Shown piece by piece: positions 1 to 10,654 of a stretch of 64,000 nt of DNA (positions within the stretch are counted from its first letter, which is position 1; the number at the start of each line of letters is the position of its first letter). This DNA comes from Micromonospora okii (GTDB lineage: Bacteria; Actinomycetota; Actinomycetes; Mycobacteriales; Micromonosporaceae). The stretch is taken from the NCBI RefSeq assembly GCF_020884795.1, contig NZ_BBZF01000012.1, positions 692,150-756,149 of the forward strand, written 5' to 3'. The translations under genes and the position numbers were made by a program. The notes beneath the pieces were generated by a model. That model was given only the letters and a program-made list of their open reading frames with translations. It did not search any database and had not been told where the DNA came from.

Positions 1-1
1 G

Positions 2-598
2 GTCGCCGACCTGCACCGCGCCGGCGTCGCCGTGATGGCCTGGACGGTCGACTCGCCTGCCCAGTGGCAGCAGTTGGAGCGCATCGGCACCGACGCGATC
101 ATCACCAACCGGCCGGCGGAGCTGGCCGGCTGGAACGCCGCCGGGCAGCTCGCGGCGGCCGGCCCCGCCGTGTCGATCGCCGCCCCGCTCGACGGGGCGG
201 AGCTGGACCGCGCCCAGCGGCCCGTGCTCACCGTCCCGGTCACCGACGCCGACAGCGTGACCGTCACCCTCGACGGCCAGCCGGTGTCGGCGGGTCGGCC
301 GCTGGACCTGACCGGGCTGGCGGCCGGCGAGCACCGGCTCCGCGCCGTGGCGACCGGACCGAAGGGGACGGCGAGCGCCGAGGCCACGTTCACGGTGGTG
401 GTGACTGCCGCCGGCCTGGGGCACCTGCTGCTCACCTCGGGGGCGAAGACCCCGGCGCTCACGGTGGCCACCAACCTGCTGGTCCTGCGCCGCTACGCCG
501 AGCTGGCCCGGTACGCCGAGCAGCAGGCCGGCAAGCGGCTGCCGGCCGCGGCGGCCCGGACGATCGCCGCCGACGCCCGCATCCTCGCCGGGCGGTGA
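2..598 (+). CDS. Glycerophosphodiester phosphodiesterase family protein, C-terminal part
   Basis: The reading frame is already open at base 2, so the start and catalytic N-terminus lie outside the window. The first visible residues ([14 protein letters not shown], then [13 protein letters not shown]) match the last strand and loop of the GDPD TIM barrel, where a W-T-V-D motif and an I-I-T-N/D-x-P motif are typical. About 140 further residues include a beta-rich Ig-like segment (about residues 55-130 of the visible part) and an alanine-rich helical tail. The family hydrolyses glycerophosphodiesters to glycerol-3-phosphate and an alcohol and is often exported. The Ig-like extension suggests a cell-surface enzyme, which is inference. 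No terminator is obvious before aroC. Confidence 0.7.
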   Translation, partial: VADLHRAGVAVMAWTVDSPAQWQQLERIGTDAIITNRPAELAGWNAAGQLAAAGPAVSIAAPLDGAELDRAQRPVLTVPVTDADSVTVTLDGQPVSAGRPLDLTGLAAGEHRLRAVATGPKGTASAEATFTVVVTAAGLGHLLLTSGAKTPALTVATNLLVLRRYAELARYAEQQAGKRLPAAAARTIAADARILAGR

Positions 599-792
599 CC
601 ACGCGCGGTGCGGGTCGTCGCGCCGGCGGCCCGCACCGCTGCCGGCCCCGCGTCCGCCCTCCTGGGAGGTGTGCGCTGCCGTCGCCGCGTCCGTCCTGCG
701 GAGAGGTGCGCGCGGCGGGGCCGGGCGTCCGCAGGGCGGGACACGGCGGGCGGCGCGCCGGGACGCGATCCCGCCGTGACAGACTGGCCGAC

Positions 793-1971
793 GTGTTGCG
801 TTGGCTGACCGCAGGGGAATCGCACGGACCCGCCCTCGTGGCGCTGCTGGAGGGCGTGCCCGCCGGGATCGAGGTGACCAGCGGCGAGATAGCCGACGAG
901 CTGGCCCGCCGCCGGCTCGGCTACGGCCGAGGCGCGCGGATGGCCTTCGAGCGGGACGAGATCGAGGTGATCGGCGGGCTGCGGCACGGCGTCACGCTGG
1001 GCAGCCCCGTCGCCATCCGGGTGGGCAACTCCGAGTGGCCCAAGTGGCAGACCGTGATGGCCGCCGACCCGGTGGACCCCGACGAGCTGGCCCGGCAGGC
1101 CCGCAACGCGCCGCTGACCCGGCCGCGCCCGGGCCACGCCGACCTGGCCGGAATGCAGAAGTACGGCCACACCGACGCCCGCCCCATCCTGGAGCGGGCC
1201 AGCGCGCGGGAGACTGCCGCCCGGGTCGCCGTCGGCACCGTTGCCAAGGCGCTGCTGCGGCAGGCCCTCGGCGTCGAGATCGTCTCGCACGTGGTGGAGC
1301 TGGGCCCGGTCGCCGTGAAGCCGGGGCTGCGCCCGACGCCGGCCGACGCCGAGCGCATCGACGCCGACCCGCTGCGCTGCCTCGACGCCGACGCCAGCGC
1401 CCGCATGGTCGCCGAGGTCGACGCCGCGAAGAAGGCCGCCGACACCCTCGGTGGCGTGGTCGAGGTGCTGGCGTACGGGGTGCCGCCGGGCCTGGGCAGC
1501 CACGTGCAGTGGGACCGCAAGCTCGACGCCCGGCTCGCCACCGCGCTGATGTCGATCCAGGCGATCAAGGGCGTGGAGATCGGCGACGGCTGGCAGCAGG
1601 CCCGCTCGCGCGGCTCCGAGGCGCACGACGAGATCATCCCGACGGCGACCGGGGTGCGCCGGGTCACCGACCGGGCCGGCGGCCTGGAGGGCGGCATCAC
1701 CACCGGCGAGCCGCTGCGGGTGAAGGCGGCCATGAAGCCGATCTCCTCGCTGAACCGGGCCCTGGCCACCGTGGACGTGACCACGGGGGAGCCGGCCACC
1801 GCGATCAACCAGCGCTCCGACGTGTGCGCCGTGCCGGCCGCCGCCGTGGTCGCCGAGGCGATGGTTGCCCTGGTGCTCGCCGAGGCCGCCACGGAGAAGT
1901 TCGGCGGCGACTCGGTCGCCGAGATCCGTCGTAACCTGGCCGGCTACCTCGACGCCCTGGTGATCCGGTGA
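793..1971 (+). CDS. aroC: Chorismate synthase
   Basis: Last enzyme of the shikimate pathway; it converts 5-enolpyruvylshikimate-3-phosphate to chorismate using reduced FMN. The 392-residue product has the usual length. Family signatures are visible: GESHG at residues 8-12, the arginine-rich GYGRGARM segment, [15 protein letters not shown], and the C-terminal [10 protein letters not shown]. The start is GTG at 793 because homology begins exactly at [12 protein letters not shown]; the open frame upstream has alanine/arginine-rich noise composition. It overlaps aroK by four bases (GTGA), so the two are probably co-translated. The 194 bases before it hold no gene that I can see. Confidence 0.97.
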   Translation: MLRWLTAGESHGPALVALLEGVPAGIEVTSGEIADELARRRLGYGRGARMAFERDEIEVIGGLRHGVTLGSPVAIRVGNSEWPKWQTVMAADPVDPDELARQARNAPLTRPRPGHADLAGMQKYGHTDARPILERASARETAARVAVGTVAKALLRQALGVEIVSHVVELGPVAVKPGLRPTPADAERIDADPLRCLDADASARMVAEVDAAKKAADTLGGVVEVLAYGVPPGLGSHVQWDRKLDARLATALMSIQAIKGVEIGDGWQQARSRGSEAHDEIIPTATGVRRVTDRAGGLEGGITTGEPLRVKAAMKPISSLNRALATVDVTTGEPATAINQRSDVCAVPAAAVVAEAMVALVLAEAATEKFGGDSVAEIRRNLAGYLDALVIR

Positions 1972-2495
1972 GCGAGACGCCCGTGGGCGGGACGCGCCCG
2001 CTGGTCGTCCTCGTCGGGGCGCCCGGGTCCGGCAAGACCACCGTCGGGGAGGCGCTCGCCGCGCTGCTCGGGGTCGAGTTCCGGGACACCGACGCCGACA
2101 TCGAGGCGCTGGCCGGCAAGCCGATCCCGGAGATCTTCGTCGACGAGGGGGAGGCGCACTTCCGCGCCCTCGAACGGGCCGCGACCGCCGCCGCGCTGGC
2201 CTCCTGCGCGGGGGTGCTCGCCCTCGGCGGCGGCGCGGTCCTCGCCGAGGAGAACCGGGCCGCCCTGGTCGGGCACACCGTGGTGCACCTGAGCGTGGAG
2301 CTGACCGACGCGGTGAAGCGGGTCGGGCTGGGCGCGGGCCGGCCGCTGCTGGCGTTCAACCCGAGGGCGACGCTGAAGCACCTGATGGACCAGCGCCGCC
2401 CGCTCTACGCGGAGGTGGCCACCGCGACGGTCGTCACCGACGGGCGCGCGCCCGACGAGATCGCCGCGGAGATCGTCGCCCTGCTCAAGCCCTGA
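1968..2495 (+). CDS. aroK: Shikimate kinase
   Basis: Phosphorylates shikimate at O3 with ATP. The 175-residue protein has a Walker A loop GAPGSGKT at residues 17-24, a DTDADIE shikimate-binding segment, FRALER and the LALGGGAV loop, all expected for AroK. GTG at 1968 overlaps the aroC stop by four bases. Its own stop overlaps the stop of the convergent ctaG-like gene by 11 bases. In many actinobacteria aroB follows aroK directly; here two minus-strand genes intervene. Confidence 0.95.
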   Translation: MSETPVGGTRPLVVLVGAPGSGKTTVGEALAALLGVEFRDTDADIEALAGKPIPEIFVDEGEAHFRALERAATAAALASCAGVLALGGGAVLAEENRAALVGHTVVHLSVELTDAVKRVGLGAGRPLLAFNPRATLKHLMDQRRPLYAEVATATVVTDGRAPDEIAAEIVALLKP

Positions 2496-3356
2496 CGCCC
2501 CCGCGCGCCGTCACCCTCCCGCCCGCTGCCGCGCCCCCACCTGCCGCCGCCTCCCCGGGTGAGGTGTTGGGAAGGGGCCCTTCCTCTACCGAATGCGTTA
2601 ACAAGGGGCCCTTCCTTACCTCCGGGCGCCAGGTGGCGAGGAGGGCGAGGGCCAGGGCGATCTCCGCCAGGTCGCCGCCGTAGTACATGACCGTCGCCCC
2701 GGCGCGCAGGTCGTCCGGCGGGGCGGGCACGTCCACGGCCAGGCCCGCGTACATGAGCTGGGCGAGGGCGGCGTGGGCGGCCACGGCGACGCCGAGCACG
2801 ACCAGCCGCACGGGCACCCGCGCGCGGTGCGGGCCGGGGTCGGGGCCGGCGACCGACCAGGTTAAGAGCAGCCCGGAGAGCAGGAAGTGTAGGTGCACCA
2901 GGTGGTGCAGCCCCGGGTTGGTCAGCGTCGCCCGGTACAGCGGCGTGAGGTACAGCGCGTAGAGGCCGCCGACGGTCAGCGCGAGGCCGGTGACCGGGTG
3001 GGCGAGCGCGCCCAGGAGCGGCCGGCGCAGCAGCCGCACCAGGGCCCGGCCGCGCCGCCGGTCGAGGGTGCGCAGCAGCAGGGTGACCGGCGCGCCGAGC
3101 ACCAGCCCGAGCGGCGCGAGCATGCCGACCAGCAGGTGCCCCCAGGCGTGCGCGGCGAAGCCGCCGGCGGGCAGGCCGAGGCCCAGTGCGAGCAGGGCCG
3201 CGCCGACGCCGAAGACGGCCGTGCGCCGGTGCGGCCAGCCGAGGCCGCCCGGCCCGCGCTGTCGCAGCGCGGCGGCCAGGTAGACCCAGAACAGGACCAG
3301 CGGTACGAGCAGCGCCGGGCCGGGCGCGAACCCGTCGTGCCCGGCGTGGGTGCCGG

Positions 3357-3360
<4 letters not shown>
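2485..3360 (-). CDS. CtaG-type cytochrome c oxidase assembly membrane protein
   Basis: About seven hydrophobic segments are visible in a 291-residue product that begins [14 protein letters not shown] and contains [18 protein letters not shown] and [17 protein letters not shown]. This layout, with histidines at the membrane edges, is that of the caa3-type CtaG family (PF09678), proposed to help copper insertion into cytochrome oxidase. GTG at 3360 overlaps the stop of the DUF2243 gene, so they form a two-gene operon. The last 40 or so codons are odd: after the final helix (LALALLATW) the frame runs through a palindromic repeat at 2567-2620 and then a glycine/alanine-rich tail, so the C-terminus looks newly acquired. 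Confidence 0.75.
2567..2620. repeat. Palindromic interspersed repeat, copy 1 (GGGGCCC family)
   Basis: About 53 bases with two GGGCCC-centred palindromes (GGAAGGGGCCCTTCC and AAGGGGCCCTTCC) separated by TCTACCGAATGCGTTAAC-type sequence. Similar elements occur at 47842-47895 and 63842-63894. This copy lies within the 3' end of the ctaG-like reading frame and supplies some 18 of its codons. Confidence 0.8.
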
Positions 3361-5269
<1,909 letters not shown>

Positions 5270-5725
5270 ATGAGGGTGTACGTACTGAACGGGCCGAACC
5301 TCGGGCGGCTCGGCACCCGGCAGGTCGACGTGTACGGGGTGACCAGCTACGCCGACCTGGTGGAGCTCTGTGTCTCCACGGGCCGGGAGCTGGGGCTGGA
5401 CGTGGTGGTCCGGCAGACCGACGCCGAGCACGAGCTGGTGGGCTGGCTGCACGCGGCGGCCGACGAGGCGGCGGCGGTGGTGCTGAACCCGGCGGCCTGG
5501 TCGCACTACTCGATCGCGGTCCGGGACGCCTGCGCCCTGCTGAGCGGGCCCCTGGTCGAGGTGCACATCTCCAACATCCACGCCCGGGAGGAGTTCCGCC
5601 GCCACTCGGTGATCTCGGCCGTGGCGACGGGGGTGATCTGTGGGCTGGGCGTCGACGGTTACCGTCTCGCCCTGCACCATGTGGCGGCCCGGCGCAGGTC
5701 GGAAGCGGCTGGCGACGGCAGCTAG
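5270..5725 (+). CDS. aroQ: 3-dehydroquinate dehydratase, type II
   Basis: Dehydrates 3-dehydroquinate to 3-dehydroshikimate by the type II mechanism. The 151-residue size and motifs [27 protein letters not shown] (catalytic His) and [17 protein letters not shown] fit the dodecameric type II enzymes. ATG at 5270 is chosen because homology begins at [10 protein letters not shown] and GAAGGG lies just upstream. An in-frame GTG at 5210 would add a 20-residue tail encoded entirely by the junction repeat, so automatic annotation may extend it wrongly. Confidence 0.95.
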   Translation: MRVYVLNGPNLGRLGTRQVDVYGVTSYADLVELCVSTGRELGLDVVVRQTDAEHELVGWLHAAADEAAAVVLNPAAWSHYSIAVRDACALLSGPLVEVHISNIHAREEFRRHSVISAVATGVICGLGVDGYRLALHHVAARRRSEAAGDGS

Positions 5726-5769
5726 TAGACTCTCCAGGTCTGTCCGCCAATTGATGATCAAGGCAGGAA

Positions 5770-6327
5770 ATGGCCACCACCAACGACCTGAAGAACGGCC
5801 TGGTACTCAACCTCGACGGAGAGCTGTGGGCCGTCGTTGAGTTCCAGCACGTCAAGCCCGGTAAGGGTGGCGCCTTCGTGCGCACCACCCTGAAGAACGT
5901 GCTGTCCGGCAAGGTGGTCGACAAGACCTTCAACGCGGGCACCAAGGTCGAGACCGCGACCGTGGACAAGCGCACGATGCAGTACCTCTACGCCGACGGC
6001 GAGGACTACGTCTTCATGGACCTGGAGACGTTCGACCAGATCACCGTCCCCGGCGGCACCGTCGGCGAGGCCGCCAACTACCTCCTGCCCGAGGCCGAGG
6101 CGACCGTGGCCACCCACGAGGGCGTGCCGCTCTACATCGAGCTGCCGACCTCCGTCGTGCTGGAGATCACCTACACCGAGCCGGGCCTGCAGGGCGACCG
6201 CTCCACCGGCGGCAACAAGCCCGCCACGGTGGAGACCGGCGCGACCGTGCAGGTGCCGCTCTTCATCACCACCGGCGAGAAGATCAAGGTCGACACCCGC
6301 GACGGCCGTTACCTCGGCCGCGCCTGA
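5770..6327 (+). CDS. efp: Translation elongation factor P
   Basis: Rescues ribosomes stalled at polyproline. The 185-residue protein has the KOW-like N-terminal domain with the tip sequence [10 protein letters not shown] (Lys32 at the tip) and the C-terminal OB signature region [21 protein letters not shown] purine-rich AAGGCAGGA lies just before ATG at 5770, and a -10-like TAGACT at 5726-5731 overlaps the aroQ stop. Its stop overlaps the nusB start (TGATG). The aroQ-efp-nusB order is common in actinobacteria. Confidence 0.97.
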   Translation: MATTNDLKNGLVLNLDGELWAVVEFQHVKPGKGGAFVRTTLKNVLSGKVVDKTFNAGTKVETATVDKRTMQYLYADGEDYVFMDLETFDQITVPGGTVGEAANYLLPEAEATVATHEGVPLYIELPTSVVLEITYTEPGLQGDRSTGGNKPATVETGATVQVPLFITTGEKIKVDTRDGRYLGRA

Positions 6328-6761
6328 TGGCAGAGGGCCCGAAGCAGCAGATGCCCGCGCGCCGCAAGGCGCGCAAGCGGGCGTTGGACGTGCTCTACGA
6401 GGCTGACCTGCGCGACCGGCCCCCGGTGGAGGTGCTCGCCGGCTACCTCGAGCGGATCGAGAAGCCGCACCCGGAGCACCTGCCGTACGCGGTGGGCCTC
6501 GTGGAGGGGGTGGCCGCGCACCTGGACCGGATCGACGAGCTGATCGCCAGCTACGCCGAGGGCTGGACGCTGGACCGGATGCCGACGGTCGACCGCAACC
6601 TGGCCCGCATCGCCGTCTACGAGCTGCTCTACGTCGACGAGCTGGACGACGCGGTGGCGATCAGCGAGGCCGTGGAGCTGGCCCGGCAGATGTCGACCGA
6701 CGACTCGCCGCGCTTCCTCAACGGGGTGCTCGGCCGGATCGCCGAGTACGCCACCCGCTGA
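6327..6761 (+). CDS. nusB: Transcription antitermination protein NusB
   Basis: An all-helical 144-residue protein that, with NusE (S10), binds boxA RNA in rRNA transcripts. Visible motifs are ARRKARKRALDVLYEADLR, the basic N-terminal RNA-binding helix, then YAEGWTLDRMPTVDRNLARIAVYELLY and AISEAVELARQMS near the C-terminus, all typical. The start overlaps the efp stop by one base. A strong hairpin follows the gene. Confidence 0.96.
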   Translation: MAEGPKQQMPARRKARKRALDVLYEADLRDRPPVEVLAGYLERIEKPHPEHLPYAVGLVEGVAAHLDRIDELIASYAEGWTLDRMPTVDRNLARIAVYELLYVDELDDAVAISEAVELARQMSTDDSPRFLNGVLGRIAEYATR

Positions 6762-6816
6762 CGGGCGCGCCCGCTCGGCGGGTGGCGTCGCCCCGCGCGG
6801 CGGCGGACAGCAGTGT

Positions 6817-6857
6817 GCGAGTGAGGGCCCGTGCCACCGGCACGGGCCCTCACTCGC
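6817..6857. terminator. Bidirectional terminator hairpin between nusB and bldD
   Basis: A perfect 19-bp inverted repeat (6817-6835 with 6839-6857) with a three-base loop lies between the convergent nusB and bldD genes. There is no T-tract, as usual for actinobacterial hairpin terminators. Confidence 0.85.
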
Positions 6858-6867
6858 GTGACCGAGG

Positions 6868-7356
6868 TCAGGAGGCGAAGAACGCCCTCGGGTCGGCGAC
6901 GAGCACGCCGTGCTCGGTGAGCCGCTCGATCAGACCGGACGGCGAGGCGTCGTAGACGATCGCCAGGGCGCGCAGGTCGTCGGCGCGGATCGAGAGCACC
7001 CGGCCGTTGTAGTCGCCCCGCTGCTGCTGGATGGCGCGGGCGTACCGGGCGACGTAGGCCAGTTCCTCGGAGGCGTCGTCGTACAGCCGCTCCAGGTCCA
7101 GGACGATCTTGCTGGTGGGCTCGTGGCGCACCCCGCTGCCGTCGGGCAGCAGCTCGGAAACCGGAACCCGGTAGAAGTCCGCGAGCTCGGCCAGGCGGGA
7201 CACCGTGACGGCGCGGTCACCACGCTCGTACGAGCCGACCACCACCGCCTTCCACCGGCCGTTCGACTTCTCCTCCACCCCCTGCAGGGACAGGCCCTGC
7301 TGCTGGCGGATGGAGCGCAGGCGGGCGCCCAGCGACTTGGCGTATTCAGAGGGCAT
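6868..7356 (-). CDS. bldD: BldD-family developmental transcription regulator
   Basis: The 162-residue protein matches Streptomyces BldD closely. The helix-turn-helix domain contains LGARLRSIRQQQGLSL, WKAVVVGSYERGDRAVTV and LAELADFY, and the C-terminal domain includes the RGDYNGRVLSIRADDLR segment. That segment matches the RGDYN...RQDDLR motif region by which Streptomyces BldD binds tetrameric c-di-GMP. BldD represses sporulation genes during vegetative growth. ATG at 7356 has GGGAG upstream; an earlier in-frame start would add an unrelated 15-residue leader. A receiver-GGDEF gene at 31331 could relate to its ligand. Confidence 0.93.
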   Translation of the reverse strand: MPSEYAKSLGARLRSIRQQQGLSLQGVEEKSNGRWKAVVVGSYERGDRAVTVSRLAELADFYRVPVSELLPDGSGVRHEPTSKIVLDLERLYDDASEELAYVARYARAIQQQRGDYNGRVLSIRADDLRALAIVYDASPSGLIERLTEHGVLVADPRAFFAS

Positions 7357-7412
7357 TCCACACTCCCAGTGCTGCTGCTCGGGGTTTTTCCCCGTGTTCA
7401 CTACGGAGCGTG

Positions 7413-7441
7413 ACGGTACGGGGATTGGGACACCTGGTCAA
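7413..7441 (-). promoter_or_regulatory. Candidate bldD promoter
   Basis: On the minus strand TTGACC (7441-7436) and TACCGT (7418-7413) are separated by exactly 17 bases, giving a good housekeeping-type promoter about 57 bases upstream of the bldD start. An inverted TCAC-N8-GTGA lies just downstream at 7398-7413, but its spacing does not fit the published BldD box. Confidence 0.7.
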
Positions 7442-7598
7442 GTGGTGATGTCCTTACCGTTACGCCTCGTGGGGGAGTTGTCCCGGTTCGCCACCCTGAT
7501 CAGGGGGTCAGTGCCGGCGTAGGGCAACCCCGTGACCGCTGGTAACGTGGCGGGAAGCCCCGGTCCGGCCGTCCACGGCCCGCCGGAGGTGCCCGACA

Positions 7599-7636
7599 TC
7601 CTTTAACGACCCGTCCCGTGAGGCGGGGAAGGAGGT
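7599..7636 (+). promoter_or_regulatory. PyrR-type RNA hairpin that sequesters the pyrR ribosome-binding site
   Basis: TCCTT at 7599-7603 can pair with AAGGA at 7629-7633, inside the AAGGAGGT ribosome-binding site of pyrR. Between them CCCG and CGGG pair around a loop with CCGTGAGG, resembling the GAGAGG-type loop recognised by PyrR. Actinobacteria are known (Mycobacterium smegmatis) to regulate pyr genes by PyrR-dependent translational repression, which fits this geometry. I cannot fold it computationally here. Confidence 0.7.
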
Positions 7637-7641
7637 CCGCC

Positions 7642-8223
7642 GTGGCCTACCCACCGGCTGCCCCCGCGTCGCCACCGCGACAACCCTCGGTGAAGGTGAT
7701 CCTCGCCGCAGCGGACGTCTCGCGCGTGGTGGATCGCATCGCCCACCAGATCCTCGAGAAGACCCAGGGCGCCGCCGACACCGTGCTGCTCGGCATCCCG
7801 ACCCGGGGGGTCCCGCTGGCGAAGCGCCTCGCCGACCGGATCAGCACCTTCGAGGACGTCGCCGTCGGGGTCGGTGTGCTCGACATCACCCTCTACCGCG
7901 ACGACCTGCGCCGGCACGCCACCCGCGCGGTCGGCCCGACCCAGCTCCCGGCCGGCGGGATCGACGGCAAGCGGATCGTCCTCGTCGACGACGTGCTGTT
8001 CTCCGGGCGCACCGTCCGGGCCGCGCTCGACGCGCTGAGCGACGTGGGCCGGCCGGCCTGCGTGCAGCTCGCCGTGCTGGTCGACCGCGGCCACCGGCAA
8101 CTGCCGATCCGCGCCGACTACGTGGGCAAGAACATTCCGACGGCGCTCGCGGAGAACGTGAAGGTCACCCTCGTCGAGACCGACGGGTCGGACGAGGTCC
8201 GCCTGTACGGGGGGCAGCTGTGA
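7642..8223 (+). CDS. pyrR: Bifunctional pyr operon regulator / uracil phosphoribosyltransferase
   Basis: PyrR binds pyr mRNA when UMP is abundant and has weak uracil phosphoribosyltransferase activity. The 193-residue protein carries the PRPP-binding loop [16 protein letters not shown], plus [13 protein letters not shown] and LYRDDL, typical of PyrR. GTG at 7642 has an excellent AAGGAGGT at 6-base spacing; the upstream GTG at 7618 does not. It heads the pyr cluster. Its stop overlaps the first of three tandem coupled mini-ORF repeats that separate it from pyrB. Confidence 0.95.
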   Translation: MAYPPAAPASPPRQPSVKVILAAADVSRVVDRIAHQILEKTQGAADTVLLGIPTRGVPLAKRLADRISTFEDVAVGVGVLDITLYRDDLRRHATRAVGPTQLPAGGIDGKRIVLVDDVLFSGRTVRAALDALSDVGRPACVQLAVLVDRGHRQLPIRADYVGKNIPTALAENVKVTLVETDGSDEVRLYGGQL

Positions 8224-8403
8224 GCGCGAGGAGCGCAGCGAAGCGGAGCCCCGCAGTCGCGAACGAAAGGGGGGCGGCGTGAGCGCGAGGAGCGCAGCGA
8301 AGCGGAGCCCCGCAGTCGCGAACGAAAGGTGGGCGGCGTGAGCGCGAGGAGTGCAGCGAAGCGGAGCCCCGCAGTCGCGAACGAAGGGTGGCTCCGCTCA
8401 TGA
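8220..8403 (+). repeat. Three tandem coupled mini-ORF repeats (pyrR/pyrB junction)
   Basis: Three 59-63 base units each encode a small peptide. Unit 1 (8220-8282) gives [20 protein letters not shown]. Unit 2 (8279-8341) gives the same with RWAA at the end. Unit 3 (8338-8403) is 21 residues. Every junction is a four-base overlap: pyrR/unit 1 GTGA, unit 1/2 GTGA, unit 2/3 GTGA, unit 3/pyrB ATGA. Each unit ends in a purine tract (GAAAGG or GAAGGG) in front of the next start. The three units are almost identical, implying recent tandem duplication. Confidence 0.92.
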
Positions 8404-9326
8404 TCAGGCACCTGCTCTCCGGCGGGGACGTGGACGCCGACACCGCCACCCTGATCCTCGACACCGCCACCGAGATGGCCACGGTCGCCGGGCGGGAGGT
8501 CAAGAAGCTGCCCGCGCTGCGCGGCCGGACCGTGGTGAACCTCTTCTACGAGGACTCCACGCGGACCCGCATCTCGTTCGAGGCCGCCGCGAAGCGGCTC
8601 AGCGCCGACGTGATCAACTTCTCGGCCAAGGGCTCCAGCGTGGCCAAGGGCGAGAGCCTGAAGGACACCGCGCTGACCCTCCAGGCGATGGGGGCCGACG
8701 CGGTGGTCGTCCGGCACCCCGCCTCCGGCGCGCCGCACCGGCTGGCCAACTGGGTGGACGGGTCGGTGGTCAACGCCGGCGACGGCACCCACGAGCACCC
8801 GACCCAGGCGCTGCTGGACGCGTACACGATGCGGTCCCGGCTGGGCCGCCTCGCCGGCCTGCACGTTGCGGTGGTCGGGGACGTGCTGCACTCCCGGGTG
8901 GCCCGCTCCAACGTGCTGCTGCTGTCCACCCTCGGGGCGAAGGTCACCCTGGTCGGCCCGCCGACGCTGATCCCGGTGGACATCGCGCAGGCGCTCGCCC
9001 CCGGCATCGGGGTCTCCTACGACCTCGACGCCGTCCTGCCGAACGTGGACGTGGTGATGATGCTGCGGGTGCAGCGGGAGCGGATGAACGACTCCTACTT
9101 CCCCTCCGCCCGCGAGTACGCCCGCCGCTACGGCCTCGATGTGCCCCGCATGCGCCGGCTGCCGGAGCACGCGATCGTCATGCACCCGGGGCCGATGAAC
9201 CGGGGGATGGAGATCGCCCCCGAGGTCGCCGACTCGCCCCGCTCCACCATCGTCGAACAGGTCGCCAACGGGGTCTCCGTGCGGATGGCCGTCCTCTACC
9301 TGCTGCTCGGGGGGAACAACCTGTGA
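8400..9326 (+). CDS. pyrB: Aspartate carbamoyltransferase catalytic chain
   Basis: Condenses carbamoyl phosphate with aspartate to N-carbamoyl-aspartate. The 308-residue product has the carbamoyl-phosphate loop STRTR at residues 53-57, [10 protein letters not shown], and MHPGPMNRG near the C-terminus (carbamoyl-phosphate site proline loop), with usual length. ATG at 8400 overlaps the last mini-ORF stop (ATGA) and follows a GAAGGG tract; GTG at 8388 is less likely. No pyrI regulatory chain is present, as usual in actinobacteria. pyrC overlaps its stop by four bases. Confidence 0.97.
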   Translation: MIRHLLSGGDVDADTATLILDTATEMATVAGREVKKLPALRGRTVVNLFYEDSTRTRISFEAAAKRLSADVINFSAKGSSVAKGESLKDTALTLQAMGADAVVVRHPASGAPHRLANWVDGSVVNAGDGTHEHPTQALLDAYTMRSRLGRLAGLHVAVVGDVLHSRVARSNVLLLSTLGAKVTLVGPPTLIPVDIAQALAPGIGVSYDLDAVLPNVDVVMMLRVQRERMNDSYFPSAREYARRYGLDVPRMRRLPEHAIVMHPGPMNRGMEIAPEVADSPRSTIVEQVANGVSVRMAVLYLLLGGNNL

Positions 9327-10654
9327 CCGCGTACCTGATCAGGAACGTCAGCGTGGTCGGCGCGGAGCCGACCGACCTGCTCATCCGCGACGGCGTCGTC
9401 GCCGCCACCGGGGCGGAGCTGGACGCGCCGGACGCCACCGTCGTCGACGGCGCCGGGCTGGTCGCCCTGCCCGGCCTGGTCGACCTGCACACCCACCTGC
9501 GCGAGCCGGGCCGCGAGGACGCCGAGACCGTCGAGTCGGGCTCCCGCGCGGCGGCCCTCGGCGGGTACACGGCGGTCTGCGCGATGGCCAACACCTCCCC
9601 GGTCGCCGACACCGCCGGCGTGGTCGAGCAGGTCTGGCGGCTCGGCCGGGAGGCCGGCCTCGTGGACGTGCAGCCGATCGGCGCGGTCACCGTCGGCCTG
9701 GCCGGCGAGCGCCTCGCCGAGCTGGGCGCGATGGCCGACTCCGCCGCCCGGGTGCGGATCTTCTCCGACGACGGGCACTGCGTGGCCGACCCGCTGCTGA
9801 TGCGCCGGGCCCTGGAGTACGTCAAGGCGTTCGACGGGATCATCGCCCAGCACGCCGAGGAGCCCCGGCTCACCGAGGGCGCGCAGATGCACGAGGGCGA
9901 GGTCTCGACCCGGCTCGGGCTGACCGGCTGGCCGGCGGTCGCCGAGGAGGCGATCATCGCCCGGGACGTGCTGCTCGCCGAGCACGTGGGCAGCCGGCTG
10001 CACGTCTGTCACGTCTCCACCGCCGGCAGCGTCGAGGTGCTGCGCCAGGCCAAGGCCCGGGGGGTACGGGTCACCGCCGAGGTGACCCCGCACCATCTGC
10101 TGCTCACCGACGTCGCCGTGAGCGGGAGGAGCGAGCTTGCGAGCCCCGCACTCGCGAACAACTGGAGCCCAGCGGAAAGCTACGACCCGGTGTTCAAGGT
10201 CAACCCGCCGCTGCGCACCGCCGCCGACGTCACCGCTTTGCGCGCCGCGCTCGCCGAGGGCGTGATCGACATCGTCGCCACCGACCACGCCCCGCACGCC
10301 GTGGAGGACAAGGAGTGCGAGTGGGCGTACGCCCGGCCGGGAATGCTGGGCCTGGAGACGGCGCTGTCGATCGCCCTGGAGGTGCTCGGCCCGCAGTGGG
10401 ACCTGATCGCCGAGCGGATGTCCCGCGCCCCGGCCCGCATCGCCGGCCTCGACTCGCACGGCCTCGACCCGGCCCCCGGCGTGCCGGCGAACCTGACCCT
10501 GGTCGACCCGGCCGCCCGCCGGGTCATCGAACCCGCGGAGCTGGCCAGCCGTAGTCGCAACACCCCGTACGCCCGCATGACGCTGCCGGGTCGCATCGTG
10601 GCGACCTTCCTGCGCGGCGAGCCGACGGTCCTCGACGGAAAGGCAGTGAAGTGA
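9323..10654 (+). CDS. pyrC: Dihydroorotase with a repeat-derived internal insertion
   Basis: Cyclises N-carbamoyl-aspartate to dihydroorotate. Metal-binding [20 protein letters not shown] and IVATDHAPH are intact, as is the substrate loop [13 protein letters not shown]. The 443-residue length is slightly above normal because about 20 extra residues (from about 266: [20 protein letters not shown]) sit between HHLLLTDVA and [12 protein letters not shown], where homologues have only a short loop. The insertion at DNA level is a diverged copy of the junction repeat. GTG at 9323 overlaps the pyrB stop. The stop overlaps another mini-ORF repeat leading into carA. Confidence 0.95.
   Translation: MTAYLIRNVSVVGAEPTDLLIRDGVVAATGAELDAPDATVVDGAGLVALPGLVDLHTHLREPGREDAETVESGSRAAALGGYTAVCAMANTSPVADTAGVVEQVWRLGREAGLVDVQPIGAVTVGLAGERLAELGAMADSAARVRIFSDDGHCVADPLLMRRALEYVKAFDGIIAQHAEEPRLTEGAQMHEGEVSTRLGLTGWPAVAEEAIIARDVLLAEHVGSRLHVCHVSTAGSVEVLRQAKARGVRVTAEVTPHHLLLTDVAVSGRSELASPALANNWSPAESYDPVFKVNPPLRTAADVTALRAALAEGVIDIVATDHAPHAVEDKECEWAYARPGMLGLETALSIALEVLGPQWDLIAERMSRAPARIAGLDSHGLDPAPGVPANLTLVDPAARRVIEPAELASRSRNTPYARMTLPGRIVATFLRGEPTVLDGKAVK
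10118..10162 (+). repeat. Diverged junction repeat inside pyrC
   Basis: The segment beginning GTGAGCGGGAGGAGCGAG and containing GAGCCCCGCACTCGCGAACA aligns with the intergenic repeat (GTGAGCGCGAGGAGCG and GAGCCCCGCAGTCGCGAACG). It is read in frame, as Val-Ser-Gly-Arg-Ser-Glu and onward, and adds a loop to PyrC. Confidence 0.8.

Noticed and set aside
64..792. Upstream in-frame extension of aroC
   Set aside because: It lies out of frame over the real GDPD-like gene and through an intergenic gap; its composition is non-protein-like and chorismate synthase homology starts at 793.
7398..7413. TCAC-N8-GTGA near the bldD promoter as a BldD autoregulatory box
   Set aside because: The published BldD site has closer half-sites; this spacing does not match.
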